The translations under genes were made by a program, and so were the position numbers. DNA of 64,000 nucleotides from Coenobita brevimanus. Taxonomy: Eukaryota; Arthropoda; Malacostraca; Decapoda; Coenobitidae. Each line of letters opens with the position of its first letter. Position 1 is the first letter of the stretch. Of the stretch, positions 11,511 to 22,860 are shown in pieces. Under the pieces are notes generated by a model. That model made no database searches, was not told where the DNA came from, and was given only the letters and a program-made list of their open reading frames with translations. The DNA is taken from NCBI GenBank assembly GCA_032717465.1, contig CM064681.1:15233010-15297009 (forward strand), given 5' to 3'.

Positions 11511-12507
11511 GCCACAGAGCAGAAATTATTGATATGGATACGAATCTGGGTAGACAAAAGCAGGTCCTGAGCTTCAAGTTTTGGGATCACAGTCCACGAC
11601 GGAGACTGCAGCCTCCGATTTCGATGATATTATCTCCACAGTTATCGGACATTAAAATTACCATATATCGTGAAGGACACACATAATCTATGAAAATTGG
11701 CAATTCAGATGATAAGGGAGAATTTTCACTAGAATGCCACTCTAACAGTGATTCGTAACCTAGCTACTATAAAAATACTTCTTGTACTGCATGATCATTA
11801 TGGCTCCAAAAGTGAAATGCTAAAATTCATGTAAGGTACAGTATTCAGAAGATACAGTTTCTAAGACTTATTGTACAAAAACGTAACACTGATGTAGTTA
11901 AACATTTCACTGTCATATTATTTTTCTTGGGAAACATGAAATACCTAACCATAGACGTAGGAAAAAATCAATAAACAAACGGTAATGTAGAAAATCATAT
12001 TCTGTGAAAATGTCATGAGGCACATAATGCAGTATTTCTACAGAAGTGATCTGGAACTCTTAGCCTAACAGAAGTATAACTTTATTTTAGCTGTAAATTT
12101 GCTTTTTTAGTTATAAAACTGTAATTTTCACAATAATATATATTACCCAGTAATATATCATAAAACCTGATGTAGATTGTGCATCAAAGAAAATTTTTCA
12201 GACAAGGTCATCGAGATCACAGTTATTACACAAATGTTCGTCAAAATAATGAAATCATAATAATGTCAAAGAGGTGTCACTATTTCACCATGGTGTTGAA
12301 TCCTACCTTGAAATTACACATCATGAAGACATGCTGCCTTTAAAATTAAGCAGTCTCATGTGAATGACATTTTTTTTTTTTTTAAATCCTCAAAATGTTT
12401 ATAATGTGCGGGTCAGTACAAAATTTATTGCTGGTCTTCTCAGGACGTGCACCGACATAGTAACTCCCAGTCGGTAATGTGACATTAAATTTTTTTAAGG
12501 TAACGTC

Positions 12508-12928
12508 ACAGGTTAGGCTACAGGGTAAAAGTTATAGTAATCACAAATGTATTGTGTTGGGAATTGTTTGGAAATCACTGGCAGATTCGACTTCGTGAAT
12601 GTTTCGGTGCATCCACTCATCATGTCTTAATGTGAATGCTTTATTATGAAAGTGTTCAACCCTAGATTATCTGCTGAGGTTAAAGGATCTGCTGCTTGCA
12701 CTATGATACGATTGTTTGATATACAAAACAACATTATGAGGAGCATTTTCGGATATGGCAGAGCTACATTAGTTCATCAGGAAGTGAAACTAAATTCGAT
12801 TCGGGGTTCATTCAGGGATAGTATCTCAGAGTCCAACTCGAATCACCTGAAGTTGTAAAGGTTACACTGTTACCACATGAAACGCGGAGGGGTTAGCTAG
12901 AGAGGTATCACTTATTGTATGAATGACT
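12508..12928 (-). repeat. Right arm of inverted repeat
   Basis: Reverse-complement partner of 4,949-5,378. The arm contains a 70-codon open frame (12,646-12,858), which I do not regard as a gene because the corresponding frame is not conserved in the other arms. Confidence 0.75.
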
Positions 12929-13594
12929 GTGCACTGTGCAGCTTGAACGAGACTTGGGAACTAACTGAAAAATGATGAATCTCCTTCACTGGATAGAGAG
13001 ATGCCAAACATTATTTAACTATAGTTACTTAAATGCAATGAAATACTTCATGAAATTTACAAGGAAAATCTGACATTACAAGTTAATCTTAGTTTTAAAT
13101 AATAGCTAAAGCCAAATATTAACTTTATATTAGGATATAACACCTTCAGTTTTCCACGTCACCATACTAAATCATGCGCAGTCAGATACATGGAATATTC
13201 TTAATATTCTAAGTATTTATACATATATTAACATTACAGTTGTCCATGAAAGGTTAAATGCAGTAGCAATTAATTATACAGTAAAGACTATTTACCAGAA
13301 AACTGGAGCAATCTGAACCACTGAACCAGCACTAACATTCTCTGGCAAATTTCCTCTACCTTTTAGCAAGACAACTAAAATAGTCTTGTGCTTTTACTGC
13401 TACCTACGTGATATCTCGTTCTGGGGGAAAATAGTTTCCACAGGCTGGGAACCAGGCAGAAATTGATATGCTGCATCATGTAAGATGCCACCTAGCAAGA
13501 TCTATCCACAAGTTTCGAGAACCCTGTGCTGTGACTTCTAGGTCATGCATCTTGACCCAATTATTCTCCACCATTCACAATCTCAGGAATAGCT
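12929..13594. other. No recognisable feature
   Basis: AT-rich sequence between the inverted-repeat composite and the BEL/Pao remnant. I see no coding similarity, simple repeat or repeat family shared with the rest of the window. Confidence 0.5.
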
Positions 13595-15560
13595 GTTAAC
13601 CCAGGGACACCAATTTGCCAACGGTTTTTATGCGGACATGTCCCCTACATTTAATTTTGACATGTCTCAGCACCCTCTCCAGATCTAGATATGTGGAGAT
13701 GACTTTAGCTAATGGCCACTGGGACCTTCATTGGTCTGCTTTCAAAATAAAAACCACATCTCCTATGTTTATGATGGACATGTTACTGGCAGTGTGAGTC
13801 CCATAATACCTTTCTCTTCCTCTCAAATAATAATATTCGCTCCATTGTCTATTCCATATCTCAAACACTTTTTTCAAATGGTAATATCCCTGATGCACAT
13901 ATTGCCCTGGTTCATTATTCTCGATGATGGGATCATCTATGCATGGGTCTTCCTGCCATACAACATAAGAGCTGGTGTCAAGGCTTCAATTGATACACTT
14001 GTATCATCAAGATAGGTTAACCTGTACTGCACTAGGGACATAGATATACGTCCTCCTCTAAAATGTTAGCGACGTAGATTTACGTCATGCAGCATTAAGG
14101 AGTCATTGCAAGCAACCTAAGTAAAATGGAAGGTATTAATGTATCTCGCTAACATCAGACATTTCTGCACTATGCTTACGACACTGATTTAGGAGCACTG
14201 GAGGTGGTGGGCAGTCATCACAGGCTCACAGATGCTCTCCTCTCTCAGTAACCTCGAACATTTCAGAGGTCGAGTGGCACCAACCCGACTCAATTCAACC
14301 AACTTTCTGGCTTAAGTGATTTACTTTTGTTATCACCAGGGATCTTATATTGATGTAGAGGGGTATCATTCCTTTTTTACCCCAGCGTGGTATGGGACAA
14401 AGGTCTATCATTAATTCTAGCCTCAGTTTCATTTATTACTGTTCTGAGCTCTTCTCTGATGATCTGTGTTCTGTGTAAGGTTTTCCTGAGGCAGTAATTC
14501 ACAATACCAATCATTTGTTCTGTGAACCCATTTTGCCATGGGGCTCTAGGAGCTATGAACTGCCAGGTACACTTTTGGATTCCCAGGGTCGACTTAATCA
14601 GTAGGTCATTCAGTATACTGATATTAGAGGTGATGCTCCAACCAAATTGGTTCTGTTGTCGCTTGTTAATTTATCAGGACAAGAGCTTCTTGCTGCAAAT
14701 CTTTTGAATAAGTTCAGGAATGTCTCTGAGGTTAAATCTTCTGCCATTTCTACAGGGACTGCCCTTGTGTAGGTGCACATTAAAAAAACATATATACACC
14801 TTATGGGGAGTTCCCTCGCCCATAACAGGAGTAGTAGTAGTTGTTGTTCCCTAGGCAGTCTGTATAAACAGCCCCAAGTCCCTCAGGAAGGCCACTGCCG
14901 AGACCAGGCTCTCCCACAGAGCTCTCAAGGAGTGTATGTTGTGTTGTTGGTGTAGGCAATTGTGTGCAATGCAGTCTTCCATTATGTGCTTAATAGTATG
15001 TGGTACTGTGTTGCATCCTGGACAGGCAACAGCAACAGAGCCATCCATCCTCTTCTCATAGCTCAGGAGAGCTGGATGATGCCCACATCTCAGTACAGCC
15101 CCTGTGTACTCATCTCCTTTTACTTTGAAAAGCCGACTTACAATTACCCTATCCTTTGGTAAAGCAGGTGGTCTTTGATAGTCATATGGTCGTTGTTCAT
15201 ACCTCCTACATATAATGCAGTTCTTGAGATATTTCTTCACAATCTGTTTACCCCTAGGAATCAAATACCTTTCGCGGACTCAGGCCAAAGTCTGCGGCAC
15301 ACCCCCATGAACAGTTAACTCATGGGCTTCCTTAACAATTAATTTTACAAAATAATCATTCTTGGGTAACAGTACAGGATGTCTTGTTTAGACTGGAAAG
15401 TCAGCCTTTACTATACTGCCACTGCATCTAATTTGACCCTTTCCATCTAAGATTAATTCTAAACCTCTTAGCACTTTGTTATAGGTATACCCCAGTTTAA
15501 CGATGCAATTGGTTAGGTAAAAACCCAATGCTAGGCAGGGTATTGTATCTTGAGGTAGAT
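13595..15560 (-). pseudogene. BEL/Pao LTR-retrotransposon pol, integrase region, decayed
   Basis: Minus-strand integrase remnant. In order from 15,560 down: a DYFVKLIVKEAHELTVHGG-like segment, the zinc-binding H2C2 part (IPRGKQIVKKYLKNCIICRR), the linker PPALPKDRVIVSRLFKVKG and DEYTGAV (start of the core). After an interruption come MAEDLTSETFLNLFKRFAA and KLTSDNRTNLVGA (second core Asp), and an APRAPWQNGF-like motif with the third acidic residue region. It ends with the C-terminal block IINIGDVVFILKAD and RHVKIKCRGHVRIKTVG. This domain order is diagnostic of BEL/Pao integrases. Multiple stops and frameshifts show an old copy. RT and LTRs were not found. Confidence 0.8.
14826..15100 (-). mobile_element. 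Fragment of a non-LTR element tail inside the BEL/Pao integrase
   Basis: The BEL/Pao core is interrupted just after DEYTGAV by about 275 bp reading LRCGHHPALLSYEKRM, then a Cys/His block (CPGCNTVPHTIKHIMEDC). These are the typical C-terminus of RNase H-bearing non-LTR retrotransposons (I/R1 type). The integrase resumes near 14,818 at VYICFF and MAEDLTS. Insert and host are on the same strand. Boundaries are approximate and no target duplication is evident. Confidence 0.6.
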
Positions 15561-15895
15561 TTAACGTGTAAAGTATAGGGATGCATTATTCATCCTTGGG
15601 TTTCCCCCCCAACCAAGTCCTAAACCCACCCAAAAGAGTCCAAAAACAAGTTTAAAGCCAGTTTAAGTGGTGTAACAGCTATAGAAGACACTAACTTAAG
15701 CCTAACACCTGTAATTAACTCACTAAAACAAAGAAATAAAATCTGAAAATTTTTGAAAATAAGTCAGAAAATATCAAACACCTCTCATCACTTACAAGTC
15801 CATGTCTGGAAATGGTCGTCACCCTTGCTATCCCCTCGAGGCTAGAGGACATGTGGTGCTCTCTGGCACTCACTTATCCTCCTCAAAGCCCTCAA

Positions 15896-16027
15896 ACCCC
15901 ATCCCGGGGGAGGGTCAGGGAGGGGGAAGCCTGGCCAGGTAGGGTGATGGTAGCGGGTAAAACCCCATCCCCGGGGGAGGGTCAGAGGGGGGGGAGCCTG
16001 GCGAAGTAGGGTGATGGTAGCGGGTAA
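15896..16027. repeat. 66-bp tandem duplication, G-rich
   Basis: Two adjacent copies, each with CCGGGGGAGGGTCAG and GGTGATGGTAGCGGGTAA, offset by 66 bases. The surrounding 15,561-15,895 shows no coding similarity. The position, just upstream of a gag-like sequence, would suit a retrotransposon leader, but no LTR is visible. Confidence 0.8.
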
Positions 16028-16067
16028 CTCATGCGCTGGCTCTGGGGGTGGTAATTGGGTGCAATGT

Positions 16068-16133
16068 GATGACTCAGGTGGTGGTGATGGGGTGCGATGT
16101 GATGACTCAGGTGGTGGCGATGGGGTGCGATGC
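16068..16133. repeat. 33-bp tandem duplication
   Basis: Two copies of a unit starting GATGACTCAGGTGGTGG, period 33. In one frame they read DDSGGGDGVRC twice. It lies immediately before the gag-like frame. Confidence 0.8.
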
Positions 16134-16136
16134 TGT

Positions 16137-17012
16137 TCAGTTCCTCGACCGTCTCACTGCTTATTTAAACGAGTGGATAGAGAAAGACAAGACCCCTCAC
16201 ACGTGAGAGGGGATAATTGACATGCTGCGCACGCAGCTAGAAAAGTCGTGGCCTGCTGAGCTTATGGCTCAGCTAAAGATTTGTCAGATAAAGGATGCCA
16301 GCCAAATGGTGGAAAAGGCTGATGCATTCTTCACTGCATATGGGTACCAAACTCGTGAGCAACAGTACTGGAATAGGAAAGATACTGTCAAGTCTGGGAA
16401 GCCAAATCAAAGTGAACCCCAGCAACAATGTCGTTCTCAGAATAATGGCCACGGTCCAGACACATCACAAAAAAAGGACCAAGGGCAGAATGTTCAGCAA
16501 CCTGGCTGGAAGAGGTACAACAAATACGCTAACCAGCAGCAGTATCAGCCACGCAATCAACATTCTGGACAATCTTTTTCAGCACCAGCCCCAGTGTATC
16601 GGAGGCAGGAGGCAAATGCGGCCTTCATTCCCTGACAAGCACACGTTGGTGTCGTCCCTAGCAGCACAGGTCTTCCTTCACAAGGAGCTAGTCCACCTCA
16701 GATGGTGAGCCCTCCTCCACAGGTGGTCAATGCTCCATCTCCCCAGATGGTGAGTACAACCCCTCAGGCATCTAGACCTCAGGGAGTCGCATTTGCAGAA
16801 TTGTGTGCTATGCTGCCTCAACAATGGCTGGCCGCTTCCTCACAGGCCCTCCCACGGGGAACAGTGCCTTCCTTGTTCAGCCAGGGTTTGTGGGAAGTGT
16901 TTCTGTAAATGTCCTGAGAGACAATGGTTCCTCAGAGTGCTCCGTCAGGCAGAGTCTAGTCCGGCCCGAGGAGTATACAGGCAGACAAATCCAAGCTCAG
17001 GTTATTGATGGA
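16137..17012 (+). pseudogene. Gypsy-type gag and start of protease
   Basis: From 16,137 a gag-like frame reads FLDRLTAYLNEWIEKDKTPH, one in-frame stop, then EGIIDMLRTQLEKSWP and a Gln/Asn-rich tail (to about 16,635). After a frame change come GFVGSVSVNVLRDNGSSECS and VRPEEYTGRQIQ, matching the N-terminal half of a retropepsin. The usual catalytic DTG/DSG is DNG here. The frame runs into the hAT insertion at 17,013 and resumes at 22,072 with SVRLFLEARIQ. Gag resembles the SCAN-like gag found in some metazoan Gypsy elements. The element is broken by at least three lesions besides the insertion. Confidence 0.7.
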
Positions 17013-17887
17013 TAGGGCTGGGCAAAATTTGCTATATTTGTACTCGATGGAATCGATTCTCAGAGGTGGAGGACTCGCTAGAATCGATTCCAGAATCGAT
17101 TCTTTTCTCCCTTCCCATCCCGCCTTCCACAGTTCGCCAAGCCACTAAGCCAGTAGCTGTTACGAAGTAACTATTAGCTAGTGAGGCTAAACGATTCCCG
17201 CCCCAGTCCCGTAATGAGTCCAGAGAGAAATGGAAATCAAAATTTAGCCTTAAGCCCTCAAGAGACCTGCCTCAACACCGTCTTGTATGTATGAATGGGA
17301 ATTATCAAAAACATGTTTTGAGTAAGGTTTGAAAGTAAAATTCCCAAGAATGAAAATGTGTATTTTATATAGACTAATTAGAAATATTCTGACAGGCTGA
17401 CCTGCGGGTGGACTCTTTATTCTAGCGGGACTACATGGGCTTCGATACCGACCTCAAGTACCGATTAAAATAAAAGAAAAGAAAAGAAAAAGAAACACCT
17501 AAACTAAACATTTCTCGTTATTTGACTCATATTAGTGACATGAAGAAAAATTTATCACAATATTAAATGCACCAAAATGAAAAGACTCAGTTTACCAAAG
17601 AATCTAAGAGGAAGAATTTTACGTGTAGAAACAGATAGTTTTCCTTGCTTGGCATTCTGCCTACAAAAATGGTACTATGTATATAATATTGCATGTATAA
17701 TAGTAAAATAAGTTCCATATTTTCCTAGGCTAGTTTACTATTTTAACCAAGAAAATACTGAGTCTTCATTTACACAGGTAAAAGAATATATATTTCATGT
17801 ATATTTATTTATTTATTTATTTATTTTTTGAATTTGAACTAAGGTTACAAAGGTAATATTACAAGTATAATAAACTAATAGTAAAGA

Positions 17888-17889
<2 letters not shown>

Positions 17890-17960
<71 letters not shown>

Positions 17961-19096
17961 AACTTAAAAATACTTACATTACGGGTAATATTTCATGTAC
18001 AGCCGCATTCATGATTCCCTGAGACATCTCTGATGAAGAATGATTGGCCTGCTCAACCCTTTCTGGACGGCAGGTAGCTGAGTCAGACTGCCCTACCAAC
18101 ACACAGTGAAGCTGAGAATGGAACCGCTTCTTTCAAACGAATGGTCATTAAGAGATTGGGTGGGAATAAACATTAATAATGGCCAGTATTACTGCATAGG
18201 GTAATAAACACGAAATAAGTATACTGAAATAATTTCACGTACTACGGTATTGCTTGAAAGATGAAGAAAATGTTATGCTGTATGTTGTCCGCCATTCAGC
18301 TCCAACACTTTCCCACCTTAGAGTGAATAACGCATAGGCAATTTCCTCTACATACTGCTGGTTTGTTTATTAGCTATTTAGCATTAATAAACCAGTTATA
18401 CGAAATCATAGTTATTCACAAGTTACGTAAAAACTCATATTTCGTTCGTGCTTGTATGACTGAGTCCCATCAAATCATCACCCTGAGTGAACTGCTTAAC
18501 AGTAATAATTTGAAGCTACATGCAGTACTTTTATCACGTTTCTTTACCTCTGTTATTAGTGATATACTTGTACAACAGGTAATGGTATTGGGGATAATAA
18601 AACTGGCAAAGAAAAGAAAATAAATTTAATGCAGTAATTTAAAACCAATTTCCATTTAACTTGAAAGAAACAACAGCAAATAATGAAGCAGTTTGTTGAT
18701 CGTGATGGCGAACAACAAACCAGATATCATATTTCTTCATCTTTCTAGTCATATGCAGTCAATAGTAAGTAAAACTTTTTCAGTACACTTATTTCGTGTT
18801 TTATTACCCTATTCAGTAATACGGGTCATTATTAATGTTTGATCCTGCCCATCTCTTTTTCATGATCCTACGTTTGAAAGAAACGGTTTCATTCTCAGCT
18901 TCACTGTGTGTGTTGGTAGGGCAGTCTGACTCAGTTACCTGCCGTCCAGAAAGGGTAGAGCGGGCCAGTCACTCCCCATCAGAGGTGTCTCAGGAATCAT
19001 GAGCGCGGCTGTACAATAAAAAATATATGTTAGTGTTTCGTTTTTTATCTAACAGATTATTTGTCTCTAATAAATGAACACTGTAAAGCGAGCAAG

Positions 19097-19190
<94 letters not shown>

Positions 19191-19212
19191 CGCACGCACA
19201 CACACACACACG
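17890..19212. repeat. Large inverted repeat inside the hAT element, with GT/CA outer ends
   Basis: Left arm 17,890-18,300 and right arm about 18,700-19,212 are reverse complements at many points, for example GGCAGGTAGCTGAGTCAGAC against GTCTGACTCAGTTACCTGCC. The left arm starts with (GT)n (17,891-17,957) and the right arm ends with (CA)n (19,099-19,182, then CA with CG changes), so the microsatellites are mirror partners. The ~400-bp loop has no recognised content. It may be a foldback MITE; no target duplication could be fixed because the ends are microsatellite. Confidence 0.75.
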
Positions 19213-19289
19213 AAACCATAAATCCTACAGTAATTTGCTTTTCCAAATAAAATTGATGGATGGCTTCACTGCAAAGGATTAGTCGAGCT

Positions 19290-21130
19290 GGCAGTTGGTA
19301 TTTTTGTTTAAAAATAAAATCATGTTAATATTAGCATCACTCAGACAGTTACGTCTGTGTGATACAAGTTCTCCTGCTTTAGAGAATAGTCTTTCAGATG
19401 GTACAAAAGTCGCTGGAATACAGAGGAACACTCTTGTTTGTTCTTGCAGCTTGGGAAAGAGTGGTCCGTGATATTTCCACCAGGTTAAAGGGTCTTCCGT
19501 CTAATCAGTGGTTCCCCTTGAAACCGTCTCATATTAATGTGAGGTCTTGTGGTTGCTGAAGGTGCAGACTTTCGAGCTGACTCCACTTTCTCGTCAAATT
19601 TTCGTCACAGGGATAGTTTCCTTGCATGTCCTTCACTTGCAAGAGGTTGAACTGCATGTGATGTGGATGGGTTGGACTCGGTTGATGATGCTTGACCTTG
19701 AGAGACAAACACGATGCACTGAATATATGATGTGATCTTCAGTACTCTTGACGTTCGTGTTGTCACCAAAAGGCACCTTTTAAAATCTTAGCTCTAATAG
19801 AGTTGCTGCCGCAACATGGAAGACTCTCTCCACTGTGGGGAATCTCCGAAGTAACTGCCTCTGAAGTTCAAGTCCAAGAAGAGAGGTCTCATTCATGTCG
19901 TTACTTGACGCCATATACTCTTGAAGAGCTCTGAACATGGGGATCACCTATGATAGAGATGTAAATTTCTCGGTAGACATTTCTCGTGTTGCCTCTTCAA
20001 AAGCATCGAATGTGGAAACTGCGTTTCTCACCACCTCCGACGCATCACTGTTAAAGTCAAACGTTCTCGCCTAGCAAGGAAAGAGTAGTGGTGATCATTT
20101 CATATTGTTCTTGAAATCTTTCCAGTATATAGAAGGTAGAGTTCCACCTTGTGTCAACTTCCGTGATAAGTTTTTTCCTCTGAACATTTTTTATCATGGA
20201 TTTCACCGAGTTTGTCAGTGGCTTTTACGCTGTGGTAAACGAATGACACAATTGCTTTCACCTTTTCCTGGACATTTTTCACTTCACTGGTGTTTTTAAT
20301 TGCATCATGCACAACTAAATTTAACGTGTGCAGAAAACAGGGCTGATGTTTAATTTGCATGTATTTACTTACAGGAGATACAACATTAGCACCATTGTCT
20401 GCAACAATACAGTGCCTCCATTCACTGGAGACTCTTTTCAGTTCATTACCTACAGTATATTCTCTGCAGTGTGATTATTTGTCATTCTAACTGTTTCCAA
20501 GACAAATGATTTCAAACTCCGTTCTGTAGAGATGAAATGATATGTCACTGTAATAAAATCTTGTGTTTACCTTGATATCCATATGTCAGTTGTCAGTGCA
20601 ACATGAGTGGCTTTCCCTATTTCATCACCGACTTGCTGCCGTACTTCCTCATACGTCACTGGTATTTTCCTTGTTAGTTCCTTTCTGCTTGGTGGAATAT
20701 ACCATGGATCTAGGCCGCGAACAAGCTGCTTGAAACCATTATCCTCAACTGTTGAGAAAGGCCATTGATCTTTACGACCATTTTCACAAGTAGATCATCA
20801 AGCTGTTGCTTTTTAGGACCTCCTTCTTTGTAGCTTTCCCTTATGGTTATTACTTCACTTAGAGTTGGCTATACTTGTTCCATGACACTTGTTTCATTTA
20901 TTGGTTGTGAAGCAGGTGTGTTGGATAAAGCATCTCCATTCACCGTCGCATATTCCACTGGATCCCTTACACGTAAATGTTTAATCATTGTTGATGTAGT
21001 TTTATTATAGACCAAGGAGCTTTCACACACCAGACAACACTAGTTGGAGAAACTTGTTCCATAAAGTCCCATACAGGACTCCTTTTTGCCCTCTTTGAAC
21101 CCATTCTCTTTCAAACAGTAGGCTCACATA
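19290..21130 (-). pseudogene. hAT transposase (ZBED-like), decayed
   Basis: Minus-strand fragments in correct order. A BED-finger-like start near 21,100 reads KRSPVWDFMEQVSP. The catalytic-domain part CFLHTLNLVVHDAIKN is within an open 68-codon stretch at 20,154-20,360, followed by VKAIVSFVYHSVKATDKL. The C-terminal dimerisation block reads LCIPATFVPSERLFSKAGE near 19,370-19,430, then NCLSDANINMILFLN. These match the conserved blocks of ZBED-type hAT transposases. Numerous stops and frameshifts mean no functional product. Confidence 0.85.
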
Positions 21131-22071
21131 CCTGTACCAATAAGAAAAACAATAGTCGGTAACTGTGAACAAACGTGTGGCAATTCCTAAGGAAAAAAAT
21201 ATGGATTACACCTTGTAAGCAACCAGTAATATATTATTTTGTAATAAGTCTAGGATTTTTATACTAGGCTGTGACACAAAGTTTCACCTGATTTACCAAA
21301 CGAAAATAAGACCCTCTCCTTTACTCAAGCCCCGTTTGGGCGAGAAATTATAAGCAATGTGACGTCATCTTGCTTCCACCAGAAGAAGGGCCGGGGGCTG
21401 CGTTGCCTAAAACCCAAGGCGGATTTGAGTTTCAGTGTAAATAAACAAAAATCAGCTAAAATGCACTCTGAAGGTATATTAACATGGAAGGGTTACTGGC
21501 TTCAAAAGGGGGTAAAGAGCCCGATAAAAATGCGATATAGGGCTTTATAAGTATGTATGTATCTGAAGCATAAAGGACAGAGAAAAAACATTATCAGATT
21601 TTGTACCTCCTCCCTTGATGTAATTTTCGTAAGATCAGCTGATAATATTGTCCACGCGAGCAATCCAGCATATTTTGAATATCAAAGCGGCCCAGTTGGT
21701 AGACCAAGCAATAGATTTTGAGTAATACATATTCAAAACGAAGCTTCAGTCATCACGACAAAAAAACGAAAACATTGCATTGTTCAATATTCACTCTCAC
21801 CATGTTGATGGATTTGCTGCCGGTCGTTACCCGTGAGTCGACTCGTGAGCACTGAGCAGGCCACAGTGAGCCTGGGACACTGGCAGAACTCGGCTTACTG
21901 AATAATGGTTTTGGGATTCATGAGAGCCGACGCAGCCACCGGCACCTGATAGTCTGCTTCGCGTGACGTGCATAGTTTTGGAATCGATTCTCAACTCGGT
22001 GGACTCGATTCTGGGATCGGTGTGTTGGACTCGACTGACACGATTCTGGGATCGATTCCGGCCCAGCCCTA

Positions 22072-22860
22072 TTGATGGATCAGTGAGACTGTTTCTTGAG
22101 GCACGTATCCAGGCAGCATCTCCCTTTTACACTGGTTCGACAGTTGCAGTTGTCATACCAGAACCTTTGTTCGACGTTATTATAGGTAATGTACCAGGTG
22201 CCAAGTGTAGCCGCACCGTAAGCGTTACTACTCAGACTTCAGCTGTAGTAACACGAGCCATTGCCAAGGTTCCAAACCATGTCACCCTGTTCACCATTGC
22301 ATCGCTGCAAGACCTGATTTGTAGTCAAGATGTTGTCCTGGAACAACAGTCTGACCCGACACTTGTCACAGTGCGTAGGAAGCAAAGGGGTTATGTGATT
22401 AAGTATTCACGAGGAGGTCGTCAGGTTCCTTCATAAACGAGGACGGCTGTACCATGAATCACAAACACCCCAGGGAGAGGTTCGACTGCAGTTTGTCGTT
22501 CCCACAAAGCATCATCAAGCAGTGTTAGGATGGGGTCATTGTTCAGCATCAGGAGGTCACATGGGCAAAAAGAAAATGCAAGGCCGTATTCCTGCTGACT
22601 TTTCTGGCCAGGAATGGGACAGGAAATAGATAGGCTTGTGCATTCCAGCAATGTGTGTCAACGTACCACTAATCAGGGACATGTCCTTCCTGCACCATTT
22701 CAGTCCAAGCCCATAATCTCTGAGTCATTTGACAGAGAAGGCAAAGGCAGTGTGGGTGCAGATGTGACCTCTCGCTCATTGGTCCCACAGGACACAATAT
22801 GTCCAGGGCCCTGTACATACCTATGTACCATATGTTAAGGGGAAGTTCAAGACCCCTGCA
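22072..22860 (+). pseudogene. Gypsy-type protease C-terminus and integrase zinc-binding domain
   Basis: It resumes the frame cut at 17,012: VRLFLEARIQAASPFYTGST, then PLFDVIIGNVPGAKC (protease C-terminus), AVVTRAIAK, and EQQSDPTLVTVRRKQRG. After frame breaks it reads the integrase H2C2 block ending FWPGMGQEIDRL and VCQRTTNQGHV. Protease is followed directly by integrase with no RT between them, the order known from the Gmr1-like group of Gypsy elements (IN before RT). No RT is visible downstream, so this placement is inference. Similarity fades after about 22,790. Confidence 0.65.

Larger units (their letters stand above)
8364..12506 (+). repeat. Repeat unit U2, interrupted by an RTE-like insertion
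   Basis: Second copy of the unit, split at 8,712/10,041 by a retrotransposon. It includes a local tandem duplication of about 43 bp (8,508-8,593, core CAGTTATTCTTCGTTATA) absent from U1. Without the insertion it is about 2.8 kb. It runs directly into the inverted right arm. Confidence 0.75.
4949..12928. mobile_element. Inverted-repeat composite with two internal units (candidate foldback element)
   Basis: Two arms of about 425 bp in opposite orientation (4,949-5,378 and 12,508-12,928) enclose unit U1, a 219-bp spacer (8,145-8,363) and unit U2. Similarity between the arms stops next to GTAC on the left (4,945-4,948) and GTGC on the right (12,929-12,932), which may be a decayed 4-bp target duplication. 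No transposase-like protein is visible. A retrotransposon has since inserted in U2. It could instead be a rearranged satellite block. The left arm and one unit recur at 53.9-63.7 kb inside a larger duplicated block. Confidence 0.5.
17013..22071 (-). mobile_element. hAT DNA transposon, 5.06 kb, decayed
   Basis: It begins TAGGGCTGGGC and ends GCCCAGCCCTA (11-bp perfect terminal inverted repeat), flanked by an 8-bp duplication TTGATGGA at 17,005-17,012 and 22,072-22,079. Both features define hAT elements. Subterminal sequences are rich in (A)TCGATTC motifs at both ends. The transposase remnant is on the minus strand. It sits inside the Gypsy protease and carries a further inverted-repeat insertion (17,890-19,212) near its left end. 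Confidence 0.92.

Noticed and set aside
12646..12858. 70-codon frame in the inverted-repeat arm as a small gene
   Set aside because: The frame is not maintained in the other two copies of the arm.
18990..19282. 73-codon frames over (CA)n on both strands
   Set aside because: Microsatellite translation with no other evidence.
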